Shown here: piece by piece, positions 51,001 to 63,479 of the stretch | Layout of the letters: each line of letters begins with the position of its first letter | Position numbering within the stretch: the first letter of the stretch is position 1 | Source: Tachypleus tridentatus | Lineage: Eukaryota > Arthropoda > Merostomata > Xiphosura > Limulidae | Direction of reading: 5' to 3' | Length of the DNA: 64,000 bases | Assembly (NCBI RefSeq): GCF_004210375.1 | Contig: NC_134834.1 | Location: forward strand, 156,879,290 to 156,943,289 | Program-made: the position numbers and the translations under genes | The notes under the pieces: model-generated | Told to the model about the DNA's origin: nothing | What the model saw: only the letters and a program-made list of their open reading frames with translations | The model's database searches: none

Positions 51001-54000
51001 TACTTAAAATGCTTCATAATGCATAATTTTTGGAGGTCTGTAATGGATTAATTTAAATTACAGTATTTCTTATGGGAAAAATTGGTTTGGTTTTCGAACA
51101 GCCTTCTGGAACGGATTAAGTTCGAGAACCGAGGTACCACTGTATAAGAAAAGTGATATAAAAGATTTTTGAATTTTAAAAAATCTAAGCCATGGAAGAG
51201 TGTAATATCAACAAGTGTGCTATATATCATGCTGATATTGAGTTTAATGGTGAAGTGAAAATGGGATAAAACAAACTACACTTATTTTTAATCACTTACT
51301 ACAGGTTAATTAGTAAAGATTTTATGGCAAAAATGAGTTATTTCTGTAAAAAAAAAAGTTAAACTTTAGATTTAGACTAAATTTAAAAAATATTATCTTT
51401 GAAATATTGTGGTCAGTCTTTAAGGGTCAGTGTTAATTTAAACACTATATACAACTATATTTATTTATCTTTTGGGAGAGTTTTACCTACAGACTCAACT
51501 GAAACAATTGCATACCACTACTGAAAACATCTAGCTGCATTTGGTTTTAATGTTAGGAACAAAACTTTCAAATCATAAAGTACACTACACTTCAACAAGA
51601 ATTTCTTTAAATCAAGCAATTTTTTATATAGCATACACATTTGAATGATAAAACTGATGAAAAGAAAAACGTATGAGGACTAAAGTCAAAGCTACTTGCT
51701 GAGTCCAAGGCAGAACCCAGATAATGCAAGGGTCCAAGGAAGTGAAATTACATAATTTGATGTGGTACTTATTTTTGTTAAGATCAACCTATTACAGATA
51801 TAAACAGATTTTATAAAATTAGTCCAAATCAAGGTTATTTATAGTTTTATAAAGATTATATGCATTTTAGTTTGTGCTTACATTTTAATTTCTTCAAACA
51901 ACAGTTTACAATTCATAATATAAAGTACACTGGGATTTTCCTGACAACTATATAAAAATTCTCATATTATTGTTATTTGACTTCAACAGACAACATTACT
52001 TTTAATTTTCACTTCTTTTTTAGTCAATCTCATCTAAATTTGTTTTTCACAGTTACTGAAGTCATCTGCGTCAATTAATCTTTTAGTAATTCTTGCCATA
52101 TTTCAACAGATCTTTCTTATGAGATTGTACAAAATTACATCGTTTACCAATTTGTAAAATATAACAAATGTTTATATGGCTGTTCTAAAACAAGACCCAA
52201 AACACTGATTGACTATAAAAAATGTTATGTCAAACAAAAATTAACCATTAAAATTATACTTTTTATTGAAATGATACTCAGACAATTGTTTACAAATACT
52301 GAAACAATTTGCTAACTTTCAATAATTCTTGTGTTTCTGAATAAAAGTTAACAGCTGCTGTGTACATTTCATTAAATCCTGACTAGCTTTATCATGTTCC
52401 ACTTGTTGAGAAAAAAAATATTTTTTTGTTTTAAATAATTTCTGGAAATCTATTTTTCTCATTATAATTATACTACATCTCTCTATACTAATTTAACAAG
52501 TTTTAGTAAGTCAGTCATGTCAAAAAATTGGTTCCTGCAACACATATCCATTTTTCAACTTTCTAGGAAAGATGGTTTTATTTTTCATACCAATAGAAAC
52601 AGAAAATTATTGTTTATGTGGTACAGTTGGATACTGAATACTATTATTACATTTTTAGTCATAACTGCAACAGAAAATGTGCACGTATATACCATAGTAG
52701 TTTTCATTTAATTCATGTTACTTGCTGCTTTGGACAAAATCTTATAGCATTGTATAAATAAAAACATTATGGTATCAAACAACCTGTGGCAAAATTAGCA
52801 TCCCTTGAAAAAATATGTTGTTTTCAAACAAACTGTGGGGGTTACATATCTGAACAGATCATTGTAAAAGGGCTGACAGTTTCATTACATTATCATTTCA
52901 ACCAAAACAGATTGCATTAAAAAGATGACAAAAAAAAAACAACACAGCAACAGACATGAGTAGTGATTTTGATCACAATCCTTCTATTTCAATCCATTTG
53001 TCCAGTTCACAAAGTAACTATTCAACTTCTAACACACCATAAAGGATATCACAAAAAGCCCCTCTATGTGGTATCTCTTGGTTTCTTTCAATAGTTCTTA
53101 CTTGATCTAATGTTCTGATCTCTGGTGAGAGACCTCCATGAACACAAAGTACCTGCTCATCAATTATCTGAAAGAAAAACAGGTAGTGTTAATCTAAGAT
53201 TGGACAAGCATGATATTTAATATCACAAACACTATTTTGTATCTGAAATTTAATTGAAATAAAGTGTATCAAGATATATTTGTCAAGTTATATTGCATGT
53301 TTTTACATTTACAAAACAATTTTTAAACTAATTTTAAACTTTACTTTCTCACAGGAATTGTGGTATGGATACATTTTGAAAAAATAACACCAATATTTTG
53401 TAAGACAGGATTCTTAATAACAGAACTGCATGAGATTAGTTATTGCATATCAGTATCTCAACACCTAAAATTAACATAATACTTATATTATTAATGCTCT
53501 TCCTGCCAGAAAAGTTAGTTCCACCACTCCTTGTTTTAAATTTAAAATATGATATAGGAAGAAGACATGCTAAAGTTATGAAGCAGAGTAAATACAATTT
53601 AGTTCCTGACAAGTGCACAGTTGTAATGTACACAAATAGTACAAAATAATCTATGTGTCTGTCTCATTGTTTCTTGTCTAACTAATTCTAGATCGTATGG
53701 TCAATCACAACCTTTGTGGAATGATAGTTTTCAACACAGGACATGTTAATGGGAGGTTCACAACCCCTTCCACCCCCCATTATTGGTGCTATTAAATTCT
53801 CATCATCTTAGAGGTAAGTTAACATTAACTACATCCATAGATGGTCCCACGTCCTTACACACACACACACCTTATGTATTTTCTATAATACAACTTACAA
53901 AGTGGAGGAAAGAGGTCCCACAAACATTTTGTACATCCCAGAGAGTTCATTAGTAGTGCCTATGTATGAATGCAATGAAAAAAACTTGCCACCACAATAG

Positions 54001-57000
54001 CAATACTACATAAACTCAGCTGTAGTTTTCACTCCTACACCCACCATAAGGCAGATATAAAGAGCCATTCTTTGAATTAACAAACTTCCTACTTTTATCC
54101 ATTACCTCACAGTTTTGGCCTGTAAGATACTTTTGCAACTAATGACCATCAATTAATTAATCATTTAAAACAGTGTGGAAAGACATTAAGAACTGGACAT
54201 TGAAAGTGGGTAAGAGAAAGCACTCCTATTACCACTATTTTGACTGCTAGCTCTCCCTACAAAGTCATCTTCTTCATTACATAGTGTGTCCCTTTTTAAA
54301 GTATACGAATAATGAGGTCTCAAACCTTATACAAAACATTCAGTGAGAAATAATGTAATAATATCATAAATAAATAATGTGAAAGTGCATTTTTATTATA
54401 GCATCCACCAACACATTTTATTTAACTTCATAACCTGGACAAAGAATGGGTAACTCAGTTTACAAACAATATAACTTTTAAGTCTATCTTGACTGAAGAA
54501 GTATCACTGATGGTCCATTATTTATTTATTTCTCAAAGTGGAAATTACATGAAACATAGTATCAACTTACTAAATACTGTATAGTTTGGGATTTTAAAAA
54601 ATCATAAAATTTGACTTAATATTTCCATCATTTATATGTTGTGGAATTTCCAAAAATTGTTTGTGAATTTGTTTTCAAGGAACATTAATCTTCTACTGTA
54701 CATTGTAATACACAGATAACAAATCTAACTTCATTGCATATACAAAGGCTCCAATTCTAAAATTAAATAGAATTATGTTTGTTAATTACTTAACTAAACA
54801 ATGTTACTTCTAGATAATTTATAATTTACTAAAATATTTTTCATAAATTCCTATTTTTATGCAATATAGACCTATTTAAGAAAGAAATTCAAAGAAAACA
54901 ATTTCAAACGCACATAATCCAGGATTAATTTTTTCTTTTTCCTCCACACAATTTTTGTTGTTGTTGATCAGAAAATTCTACTTTATATATTAAATTTGAT
55001 ATATAGTCATTAGCAATTTATTTTCATACTTTATTTTGCTTATTGCAATAACATCCACTTCTAGCTATAAATTACACAAAAAATAACAAAGATTTATCAA
55101 AGACCTAAAATATCACCTCTAAAAAACAGTATCACCATTACCTTTGTCAAGCTATGGATCACAATGTTTGGCTGAACTCATTCTATATCTAATAAATGTA
55201 GTTCAGCTACACAAGTAACAAGTTATTTTACTTTGTATTGTTTGAATGAATATCATAAACTTAATAATATTCAAGCAATAAGAAATTGAGTCATCAATAT
55301 TTTCCTCTTGTCTAATTGGGCTTAAGTCAAAAAAAAAGAAATTTTTTGTTTGCTTTTATACAGAATAATTTAACACAAAATATTTTTAAGGATTAAATGG
55401 TATATAAAGAAACCATAAACAAGCACTTGCATTTTTATAGGCAGAATTAGAGTAAACTGATTCTATGAGAGGTTGAGCATGGCCATGTGCATCAATCAAA
55501 AGGGTTTGACATCTTGAGTTCAAAACTGTAATCATATCTCAAACTGGTCAAAGGATAAGAGCTACGACCTAAAAGTTTTTAGCTGAAAACAAACCAAAAC
55601 CTCATCAGAGCCATTGTCTGATCCACTACACCACAGCTATAAATTTCCCAATATGTGGTTTGTTTGTTCTCAAGTCTTATAAACTTCTGATCAGATTCCT
55701 CTATTCATCCCAATAAGAATTCCAGCTAGTCAGTATCTTAAGAAACCATATATTGATAAAACAACCTTAGTTACTTCACAACAACACAGTGTTCTATTCA
55801 ATCATATATATTTAAACACTGGTCTTAGTTATTTTCATAGCTGAGCTTCATTAGACTACATGTTGTGACACAACAAATACTGTAATGTAGGGTTGTCACA
55901 ACAAAACCATAAAAAAGAAAAGAGGAGGAAAAAAAAATCACACAAGATACAACAAATGAATAATTAAATTCTGAAGGTTTGGTGATTTCTTAACAAATAA
56001 ACCTATACACTAGGATTTACAAAAAAAAAAAAAAAGTGTAAAGAAAACCACTGAATGTTTTGTTTACAAGTAAGACTCTTGGGAACTAAAATGAAAGAAT
56101 GCCTTTAATGTTTCTTTTAGAAATTCCAAATTATGATATATACTTTAAAGAAAATCAATTACAAAACATTTTGAGTGAAACATTGTTAAAACAGAGTTTT
56201 ATCATTTTTACTTAAATTTCAATATACACAAGTGAACCTGACATCTGAAAGTTACTCACAAATAGTGACAGGGTTAATAGTCGAGATCATTTGACTAATT
56301 ATGTTTATTACACTATGTTTATTAAATATACAACTGTAATTTCAACTTATTATGTTAAATCCAAAGCTTGATTCAAACATAATCTATTATATTAGCCAAA
56401 TGCAAAGTAATATATTCTCCGATTCTATTTACTACTCACCGCAGCAACAGTCAGTAAATCAAACACCTTACAGCAATAGCGCCATGCATTGGCATTACCA
56501 TATTTCGTTTGGCATTCATCTAAACAAACAAATATATGTGATTATTATATACAAACATAAACACCCACGTAATGTTATGAGATGTACATACATTTTTATT
56601 TAATTGAAAATGTTTGGAAACCAAGAAATTCCTAGCACATGCAAACGCACACAAATACTTGAGTACAAAAAGTATTTGTGCTGAGGATTTTTCAACATTT
56701 TCAACAATATTCATAGTCACACAGTAATATCAAAAATCACTTGGACAATACCTGAATTTCTACCAACCAATTACCTTGCTTTCCTGCTGACATTGAAATG
56801 TGGTAAAATATTCTTATCTCTGCATGCAAAACATTGTAAGAAACCAATAGTTATATACGTTTAGTTCCTTTACACACACACACACACTGGCCAAAATCTT
56901 AAGGCCAATGAACATAAAGAAAAATATGAATTTTGCATTGCCAGGCTCAACCACTTATTTGAGTGGAGCTTCGAAAGATGAAAATAAGAAAAGGGAAAAA

Positions 57001-60000
57001 AAAAAAAAGAGTTTTTTAGCATTTAATAGGGTAAATGTGAACACTATGAAATTAGCCTAAATACTAGCTGGTCAAAATTTTGAGACCATATCAAAAAAAG
57101 TCCTAAACAAGGTAGGAAATGCCCAACAAAAGGTCTCAGTAGTGAGCTGCATGGCCATCATTGCAAATAACTTCAAACATTCGCTTTGGCATATTCGATA
57201 TAAACGTTTCCAGAAGGCTGGCTGAAATTTTATTCGAAGTGGTGAAGATGGCTTCACAAAGATTATGCACTGTTTGGAATTGACGTCCATTTCAATAAAC
57301 TTCCCTTGCCATCCACCCCCAAACATTTTCAATGGCGTTCAGTTCGGATGAACATTCTGTATAGTCCAAAAGAATCATGTTATTTGCCATGAAAAAGTCC
57401 TTTGTCCTGCAGGCATTGTGGATTGCAGGGTTGTCCTGCTGAAGGATCCAGTAATTTCCACATAAGCGAGGGCTTTCAGTCAATAAGGATGCTCTCTCCA
57501 ACATGCCAATGTAGCAAGCTACTGTTTGATGCCCTTCTATAACCTGAAACTTCATTGTTCCATGGAAGGAAAAAGCACCTCAGATCATCATAAAACCTCC
57601 TCCACTGTGTCATGTAGAAAATGTCTCTGATGAGAAATCCTTATCATGCCAGTAATGTTGGAAGCCATCTGGACCATCTGGTTTACATTTTTTCTCATCT
57701 GAGAACAAAACCTTCTTCAACTTTTCTACGTCCCATGTTTGGTGCTTCTTAGCAAAGATTAACTGAGCTGTTTCGTGGTGTGGAAGGAGGCATGGCCTTT
57801 GAAGACATTTACGGGTTTTAAAGCCTTTTTCTCGTACATGCTGTCTTCTTGTTCTTGAGCTGCATTCTGTGTCCATAAGGGCCTTAATCTAGTTTGACAA
57901 TTGGCTGGTGTCTTACTGGACAACCCGTCAAATCCTCCTGCTCAACGCTGGCGCAATTTTCTTGGGCCGACCACTTGAAATTCTTGTTCTGTATCCCTCA
58001 TGGTCTTGTTAAAAAATTTGCAACAGCAGTTTTAGTACACCCAATCTCACTTGCAATGGCACGTTGAAAGATCTTGCTTTTGCAGCTCAACAATCCTGCC
58101 ATGTTCAAACTCTGTTAACTTTTTAGCCTTTGCGATGTTTTTACTCAATGTAACACAGGAGATGTTGACAACGCTCATGCTTGAACACAAGTGAATAAAT
58201 TTCGTTACACATTTACCGATTAATGTTTTGTTTCAGTGTGTTCTTAAACTTTTGACCAGCTGGTATTTAGGCTAATTTCACAGTGCTCACATTTTCCCTA
58301 TTAAATGCAACAAAAGTTTTAATTTTTATTTTCCCTTTTCTTATTTTCATCTTTCAAAGCTCTACTCAAATACGTGGTTGAGTCAAACAACACAAAGTGC
58401 ATATTTTTTCTTTATGTTCATTGGCCTTAAGATTTTTTCCAGCAGTGTATATATGGACATCTAATTATGGGACACCTATGTAGGATACATAGAACTAAGA
58501 CAAATGCAGAAACACAATGTGAACAAAATTCTTCTACACAACACCTAAATACATTAATACTTGTTTTCAACTAGATGAAGAAATGATACAATGAAGAACC
58601 ACACTATAGAAATAACAAGAAAAACAGAAACTTAACAAAATGTTTGGTCTAACACTGGAAAATACAAAAAGCAGCTTTGACTTCAAGACAAACTCTTTCT
58701 ATATCCGATTTTATGCCCAACATTTACTGTAAGAAAATTATGCCTTATCTATTCCTTGAATATGAGAGAACAATGTATAAAAAGATAAATACAAAATATA
58801 ATATACAGTAGGTAAAGCTAGCTACATTTAGAAACTGAAAGAATCTTCAATTAACATACCAATGAATACATTTAGGACAAAGTGAATGCAGAAAAAAGTG
58901 CAGTTTAATACATCAAAAATTAAGAATTTTTTATTTTTTGGATGAATAGAAACCAGTAATTAATAAAATAGCTGATGATAAATAAATATGAATTACATTT
59001 ATTACTTGGCATATCAGTAATAAAGCTTAACTTGTAGATAATTTCTTGAAACATTAATTATGCAGTTTGCTTAATTTTATTTAACTATACTTTACTACAT
59101 AAGATATTCAATTTGTTTAAAAATAATGCTTATATTATATATTATATTGTTTGGATATGTGTCACAAACTTTGTAATAATGGAGTGATCATATGATGTAC
59201 TTTAGTATGTGGCTTACTTTTAGAATACAATACCTATTAATTTAAGTGATAGAGCTTATTACTAAAATTTAAGGTCCTGATGAAAGAATAAAACCAAGTA
59301 GTGTTAAGTATTCTGGCATGCAAGGTCATTTTCATCTATTCATAATTGAGGGAACTATGCTACAATCAGTATTATGTAATTTTTAAAATGTAGAAACACT
59401 GTTAGTAGCTTCAGTATTATCTGAGTAATTAAACACAATGATACATATCACTACTGAATAATTTAAATTGCAATTAGAAAACTCTTTGGCAAATTTCAAT
59501 CTACTCAAATTACATTTTATCACATTTACAAAATGAACACCAAAAACAGACGAGGAAGGAATTTTACAATTTCTCTCATTTTACAGTACACATATACATT
59601 AATGTTTAAATCTGTTCAGTCTGAAATTAGTATTTAAAAATATTTGCCTTTCAAGAGCGGTCACACTTATTTCATTTTAACACTGAAAAGCTGAGTTAGT
59701 TTTCAAAAGTGAACTACACCTAACACTTTGTGACTGGTTTTCACTGCTCAATAAATGATTATTGTTATTACTTTTCAGATATAGGTGTAATTTAATTTAC
59801 ATATATACTTCAAGAGTTTACAAGCAATACCTTCAACAATTATACACAGCATAATGATACAACTAAAAGACTAGAACTTGTTCTTTAGTCTACTTTTATG
59901 TCAGTTGACCTATAGTTTCTGAAATGATATTTCTTGGAGAGCTAAGCCAGAAGGTATATTCTCTCAAGAATCATGTATTGAATAATGATACTATCTAATG

Positions 60001-61253
60001 TATGCTTACTCATACCAGAAAATGTCCTTTAAAACATAAGTACAACAATTCAGGTCATACAAAAGTTTTAGTCTTAGCATACACTTTTAAAAAACTTTTA
60101 TAACATGCGTACATAATAAAAAATTAGTTACAATGATAAAAACATCCGACCGATTTCTGAAACAGAAGTATTATTATTATTACACTCACACAAATACACT
60201 AAACTCTCATGGCAAATCTCTTCCATTCTAGTAGTTTATGCCAAGATGATGGTAAAGGCCAACAGAGAAAACAAAGTAACAGAGAACTGTTCTGGATATT
60301 TCACCTATAGTGAAGTACAGACATTTATAGTTAAAGCTGGTAATTGAATTTGTTTCCACAATTTACTGACAGAAAAACAAAACAATAGGGAAACATTTGG
60401 TCTCACTGATATCAGAACCATACAGAAATCAGATGTGACTTTTAAAACAAACTCCTGCTGTATATGATTTCATATTCAAAAACCACTGCATGAAAGAAAA
60501 ACAAAAAAGCCTTGCTAATTCCACAAATATGATAGTTTACTGGATTTTCTCTGATATGGTTGATAAGCAAAATTCTCTTTGAAACATTAAATTCATCATT
60601 TTTAAAAGAGTATCCTGAAACAGTATGACATAAAACTAACATATATAAACTGTGTTATTAACCATATATTCAAGATTGTATCAGACTTGCCATAAAAGCC
60701 ATACACTTGAGTGATTTGCCGACTTTCATGATTCCCTCTTAACAATGTAATCCTGTCTGGCCACCTGTCAAGGTCAAAACAAAATTAAACTAGCTATGCA
60801 CATACAAAAAAAAAAGTTTTAAATTTTTACAAAGCATAAAAAATATATGCATGTTTTATTATTTATATTACCAAATTAATGAAACTCGCATACCTACAAT
60901 TGTCTAATATTTGTATGAACAAGTTATTAACATAAAATGTATATTTTTCTGGTGAATATCAAGCCACAATTTCTCCTGGGTGCATACAGCCTAAATAATA
61001 GTAAATTATTTAATATGAAAAATCAGGAGATGGTAAAAGTCAATCACCATCCACGTAGTTAACAGTTTATCATACATGCATACAAAAACAACAACAGTAT
61101 CTAAATAATTCTGATTTAGTATATTTTATTTTCACATAAAATAAGGATTCACTAATAACAGAAATACATTAAAATAATTACTTACTTCGCTTTCAGAGTA
61201 AGAAGACGTGTAAATGTTTCTAAACTGTAATATCCTCTGTCCACAAAATCACC
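45094..61253 (-). CDS. PPP6C: Serine/threonine-protein phosphatase 6 catalytic subunit, last seven coding exons (5' part outside window)
   Basis: Coding exons in transcript order: 61253-61186, 60764-60691, 56519-56440, 53167-53050, 48518-48427, 45689-45632 and 45284-45094 (stop TAA at 45096-45094). Phases agree at every junction and the sum is 226 codons plus stop, equal to residues 80-305 of the 305-residue vertebrate PP6. Landmarks of the PPP metallophosphatase fold: [13 protein letters not shown] (metal ligand D), [12 protein letters not shown] (GNHE), ILHGG-type [38 protein letters not shown] (metal-ligand H) and [13 protein letters not shown]. The C-terminus ends TTPYFL, which distinguishes PP6 from PP2A and PP4 (the PP2A-family FL terminus can be methylated). 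PP6 acts with SAPS-domain regulatory subunits on mitotic and signalling kinases. The first 79 or so codons, including the GDIHGQ motif, must lie to the right of 64,000. Two introns are non-canonical. Introns hold three DNA transposons. Confidence 0.97.
49415..51142 (+). mobile_element. pogo/Tigger DNA transposon, complete ends
   Basis: Terminal inverted repeats CAGTGGTACCTCGG...CCGAGGTACCACTG (with further matching to GAACATA/CGAGAAC) and TA duplications at 49413-49414 and 51143-51144. Length 1728 bp. It sits inside the U12-type intron of PPP6C, in the opposite orientation to the gene. Confidence 0.95.
49695..50955 (+). pseudogene. Tigger-type transposase, broken
   Basis: The N-terminal frame (49695-50033) starts [15 protein letters not shown] and carries a CENP-B-like helix-turn-helix ([20 protein letters not shown]). 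A TAG closes it, and a second in-frame TAG follows at about 50109. The same frame resumes with [15 protein letters not shown] (first catalytic D, about 50262). Frame shifts then lead to [10 protein letters not shown] (second D, about 50605) and [16 protein letters not shown] (third D region, about 50690-50730). The DDxD arrangement is that of Tigger/jerky-type enzymes. At least two nonsense and two frameshift changes make it inactive. Confidence 0.9.
53850..53871. repeat. CA microsatellite
   Basis: Short (CA)n run in a PPP6C intron. Confidence 0.7.
56885..58447 (-). mobile_element. Tc1-like DNA transposon with long terminal inverted repeats
   Basis: The ends share AATCTTAAGGCCAATGAACA, and the inverted similarity continues for about 205 bp (56885-57089 against 58243-58447), through GATGAAAATAAGAAAAGGGA and TTAGCCTAAATAC. 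TA follows the right end. The left end runs into a CA microsatellite (56872-56888). The repeat length is far more than the 20-50 bp usual for Tc1. Located in the GC-AG intron of PPP6C. Confidence 0.85.
57072..58170 (-). pseudogene. Tc1-type transposase (DD34E), frameshifted
   Basis: The minus strand starts [17 protein letters not shown] (about 58178) and has a degraded helix-turn-helix. The frame 57876-57610 contains [20 protein letters not shown] (first catalytic D), and 57555-57292 contains [12 protein letters not shown] (second D) and [15 protein letters not shown] (catalytic E), with 34 residues between D and E. The remaining C-terminus is in another frame (57332-57072). Several frame breaks make it inactive, though all three acidic residues are still readable. 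Confidence 0.85.
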
Positions 61254-61943
61254 CTAAATAACACAAAATAAACATACCATAATATATAATACAAATGTGA
61301 CAAACTAATAATGATCACTGGCCAAGTTATTAAAATAAGAATGATTCTACACAGAAACCAATGACAGATGGTTCAAGGACATTACAATAATGCAAATTAC
61401 ACTTCAAAACAGTTATTTGGTTCAATGACTTGATATGTATATTCACATAGTGGTTTGCTCTATCAGTTTTTTTTGCTATTGTATCCCCACATTTACCAGA
61501 ACTAACATCAGTATTACTATATTCCATTCCAAAAATAAACTAGAGGATTAAATTGTTAGAGATTTCACAAGAACTCTCCTAAAACATGTAGTTTTACCAG
61601 ATCAAAATACTAGTGTTATTTTGTTTAAAAATAAAACATTTATTTTTCTACAATTTCTAATTTAAAAAAAAAAAAAATTATTTAATGTAGTTATCTGCAC
61701 TCAGACTTTACATACTTTACCAAAATGGTGATTTTTTATGAGGTATAAAAGTAGTTTTTTTATTGTACAGTTTTCACATTGTATTTTTATAATCTCTAGA
61801 ACCTCATAAAAGAGTGTCAAAAGATTTTTAAGGTAAATGTTTATATTTTATTTTCCTTTTTTTTTACTACATCACTTACTCTATGTTATCACTGCATGTA
61901 GTAATGAAATGTTTAAAATTAAGAAATTGAAATCTGTACAGTA

Positions 61944-63476
61944 CTGTGCAAAAGTGTCATGACAAAAATTAGATTTCAGGCTATTACCAAAAGAACAAAG
62001 ATGCAAAAGTGTCAGGACAATGTCAAAAATTAGATTTCAAGCTATTACCAAAAGAACACAGAAGGTAAATTGCAGATGAAATACCAAAATTTTATTAATT
62101 TTCATATTTGCTGTAGAAGCTCAGTGGAATAGCTTGAGTCCAGCAAACAGTTCAGGCTTTGATTGTTCTCCTTTTACTTTAATAACTGCAGGAAGCCTTT
62201 TAGGCATTGTTAATCAAAATGTCCTTTGAGATGTTACTTCAAACATTTATAATACACTTCTACAAAGTTTCCTTAGAGGTAACTTTTAATTTATCAGGTT
62301 TTTGATCTATCAAGTCTCAGCTGGGGCTCTGTGGGGGTCACTGCATCATGTGAATTACTCCAGCAGCTTCCTTCTCATCTATGTGATTTCTGCACAGGTT
62401 GGAAAATGTTTGGGGGTCATTATCTTCTTGGTAGTAAAATTCTTTACCAATAATATGCAAAACACTTGATTTATCATGACAGATCAGTATCTGATGGTGC
62501 TTATGCCAGTCCATTATTCCATCTAGTTTGATATATCCTCCTGTTGTCTAAGCAGAAAAACACCCCCAAAACATCATACTGCCTACCTCATGCTTTAGTA
62601 GGTACCAGATATTGAGATAAGTATTTCTCACTTTTCTTCTGCTAGATGTACAACCTATATATTTTTAACCAGATATTTCAAACTTGAACTTATGAATCCA
62701 TAACACCTTTTTCTAATCATCAACAGTCCAGTTTTGCATGTTTTAGCAATTTTCAATTTGGAGATCAAAATAAAGGTTTTGTAACTGCTCCAAAAACAAA
62801 TAGTCCATTCTCGTTGAGCTTTCCTGATACTTGGTTGTTTATCTCATGTTTGAGATCAGTGGTAGTCTTCCTTCTGTGCCAAAAGATGCATAAATGAAGA
62901 TACTTAACACCAGTATCATTGAGTTCAGGTACTCTGCCTCTTTCTTTCCTATTTTAAAACTTACCTGTCTCAGTCTCATAATCTAGAGTGTACTTGACTG
63001 TTTGGGGAGCATTTTAAGTTTGCAGCAATTTGTCAGACAGTCCAATAGTATCATAAAGATTTTATGTGAACTCTCTGCTCTACCGACAATTCCCTATGCT
63101 GTTGGGCTGTTGCATGACAAAACTTCATACATAGTGTTAAACAGTTTTTATCAAGGTTTATTTGTAGAGTGCTATTAAACTGATTCCTTCCAACATATAC
63201 TAGTACCACATGCTAGTTCCTTGTTCACTCCTTTTTACATAGTTAAGACACTGCATGAGGTACCATAACAACTATTTCCAACCCTAAGTTTGTCCAGATG
63301 TTCATTCAAGCAGAATGCTTATGATATGTCCTTGGTACAAGTATTCTCACCCTGGTTCATTCAGTTGTCAACAGGGATAAGTGAACCATTACTACAGTGT
63401 TAAAATTTACATTCTATAATGGCATAGAAGAATTAGCATCATAAAATGGGAGGAATGTCCTAACACTTTTGCACAG
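61944..63476 (-). mobile_element. Second Tc1-like transposon, heavily decayed
   Basis: Ends CTGTGCAAAAGTGT...CACTTTTGCACAG with TA duplications (61942-61943 and 63477-63478). Minus-strand text keeps a YYQEDNDPQTF-like second-aspartate block and MM.PPQSP (about 62430-62310). Near the left end a 55-bp segment starting CAAAAGTGTCA is tandemly duplicated (61949 and 62004). In the intron upstream of the first visible PPP6C exon. Confidence 0.8.
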
Positions 63477-63479
63477 TAA

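Larger units (their letters stand above)
48519..53049 (-). other. PPP6C: U12-type AT-AC intron of PPP6C
   Basis: The donor reads G|ATATCCTTT (intron starts 53049), identical to the U12 AT-AC consensus. The 3' end has the branch-site match TTCTTAAC, about 11 nt before CGACAC|ATCTAG (exon starts 48518). Joining here gives FCDLVWSD, the invariant family sequence. A conventional GT-AG alternative (53038 to 48512) is also in frame but would give FCDILYVWSD, with two extra residues in a conserved core. The U12 reading is therefore preferred. Confidence 0.85.
56520..60690 (-). other. PPP6C: GC-AG intron of PPP6C
   Basis: The exon ends TTTTATG and the intron begins GCAAGT (60690 downward), the standard context of a GC donor. 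The acceptor is GTTTAG|ATGAATGCC at 56520/56519. Only this junction restores GFYDECQT in frame; no GT in the vicinity does. Confidence 0.85.

Noticed and set aside
48512-53038. Conventional GT-AG splice for the PPP6C intron
   Set aside because: In frame but adds two residues to an invariant core; the overlapping U12 AT-AC signals are much stronger. Kept as the alternative in the finding.
55455-55560. Very degenerate family-B SINE head
   Set aside because: Only GAGCATGGCCATGTGCATC and a TTGAGTTCAAAAC box-B-like match; too weak to call.
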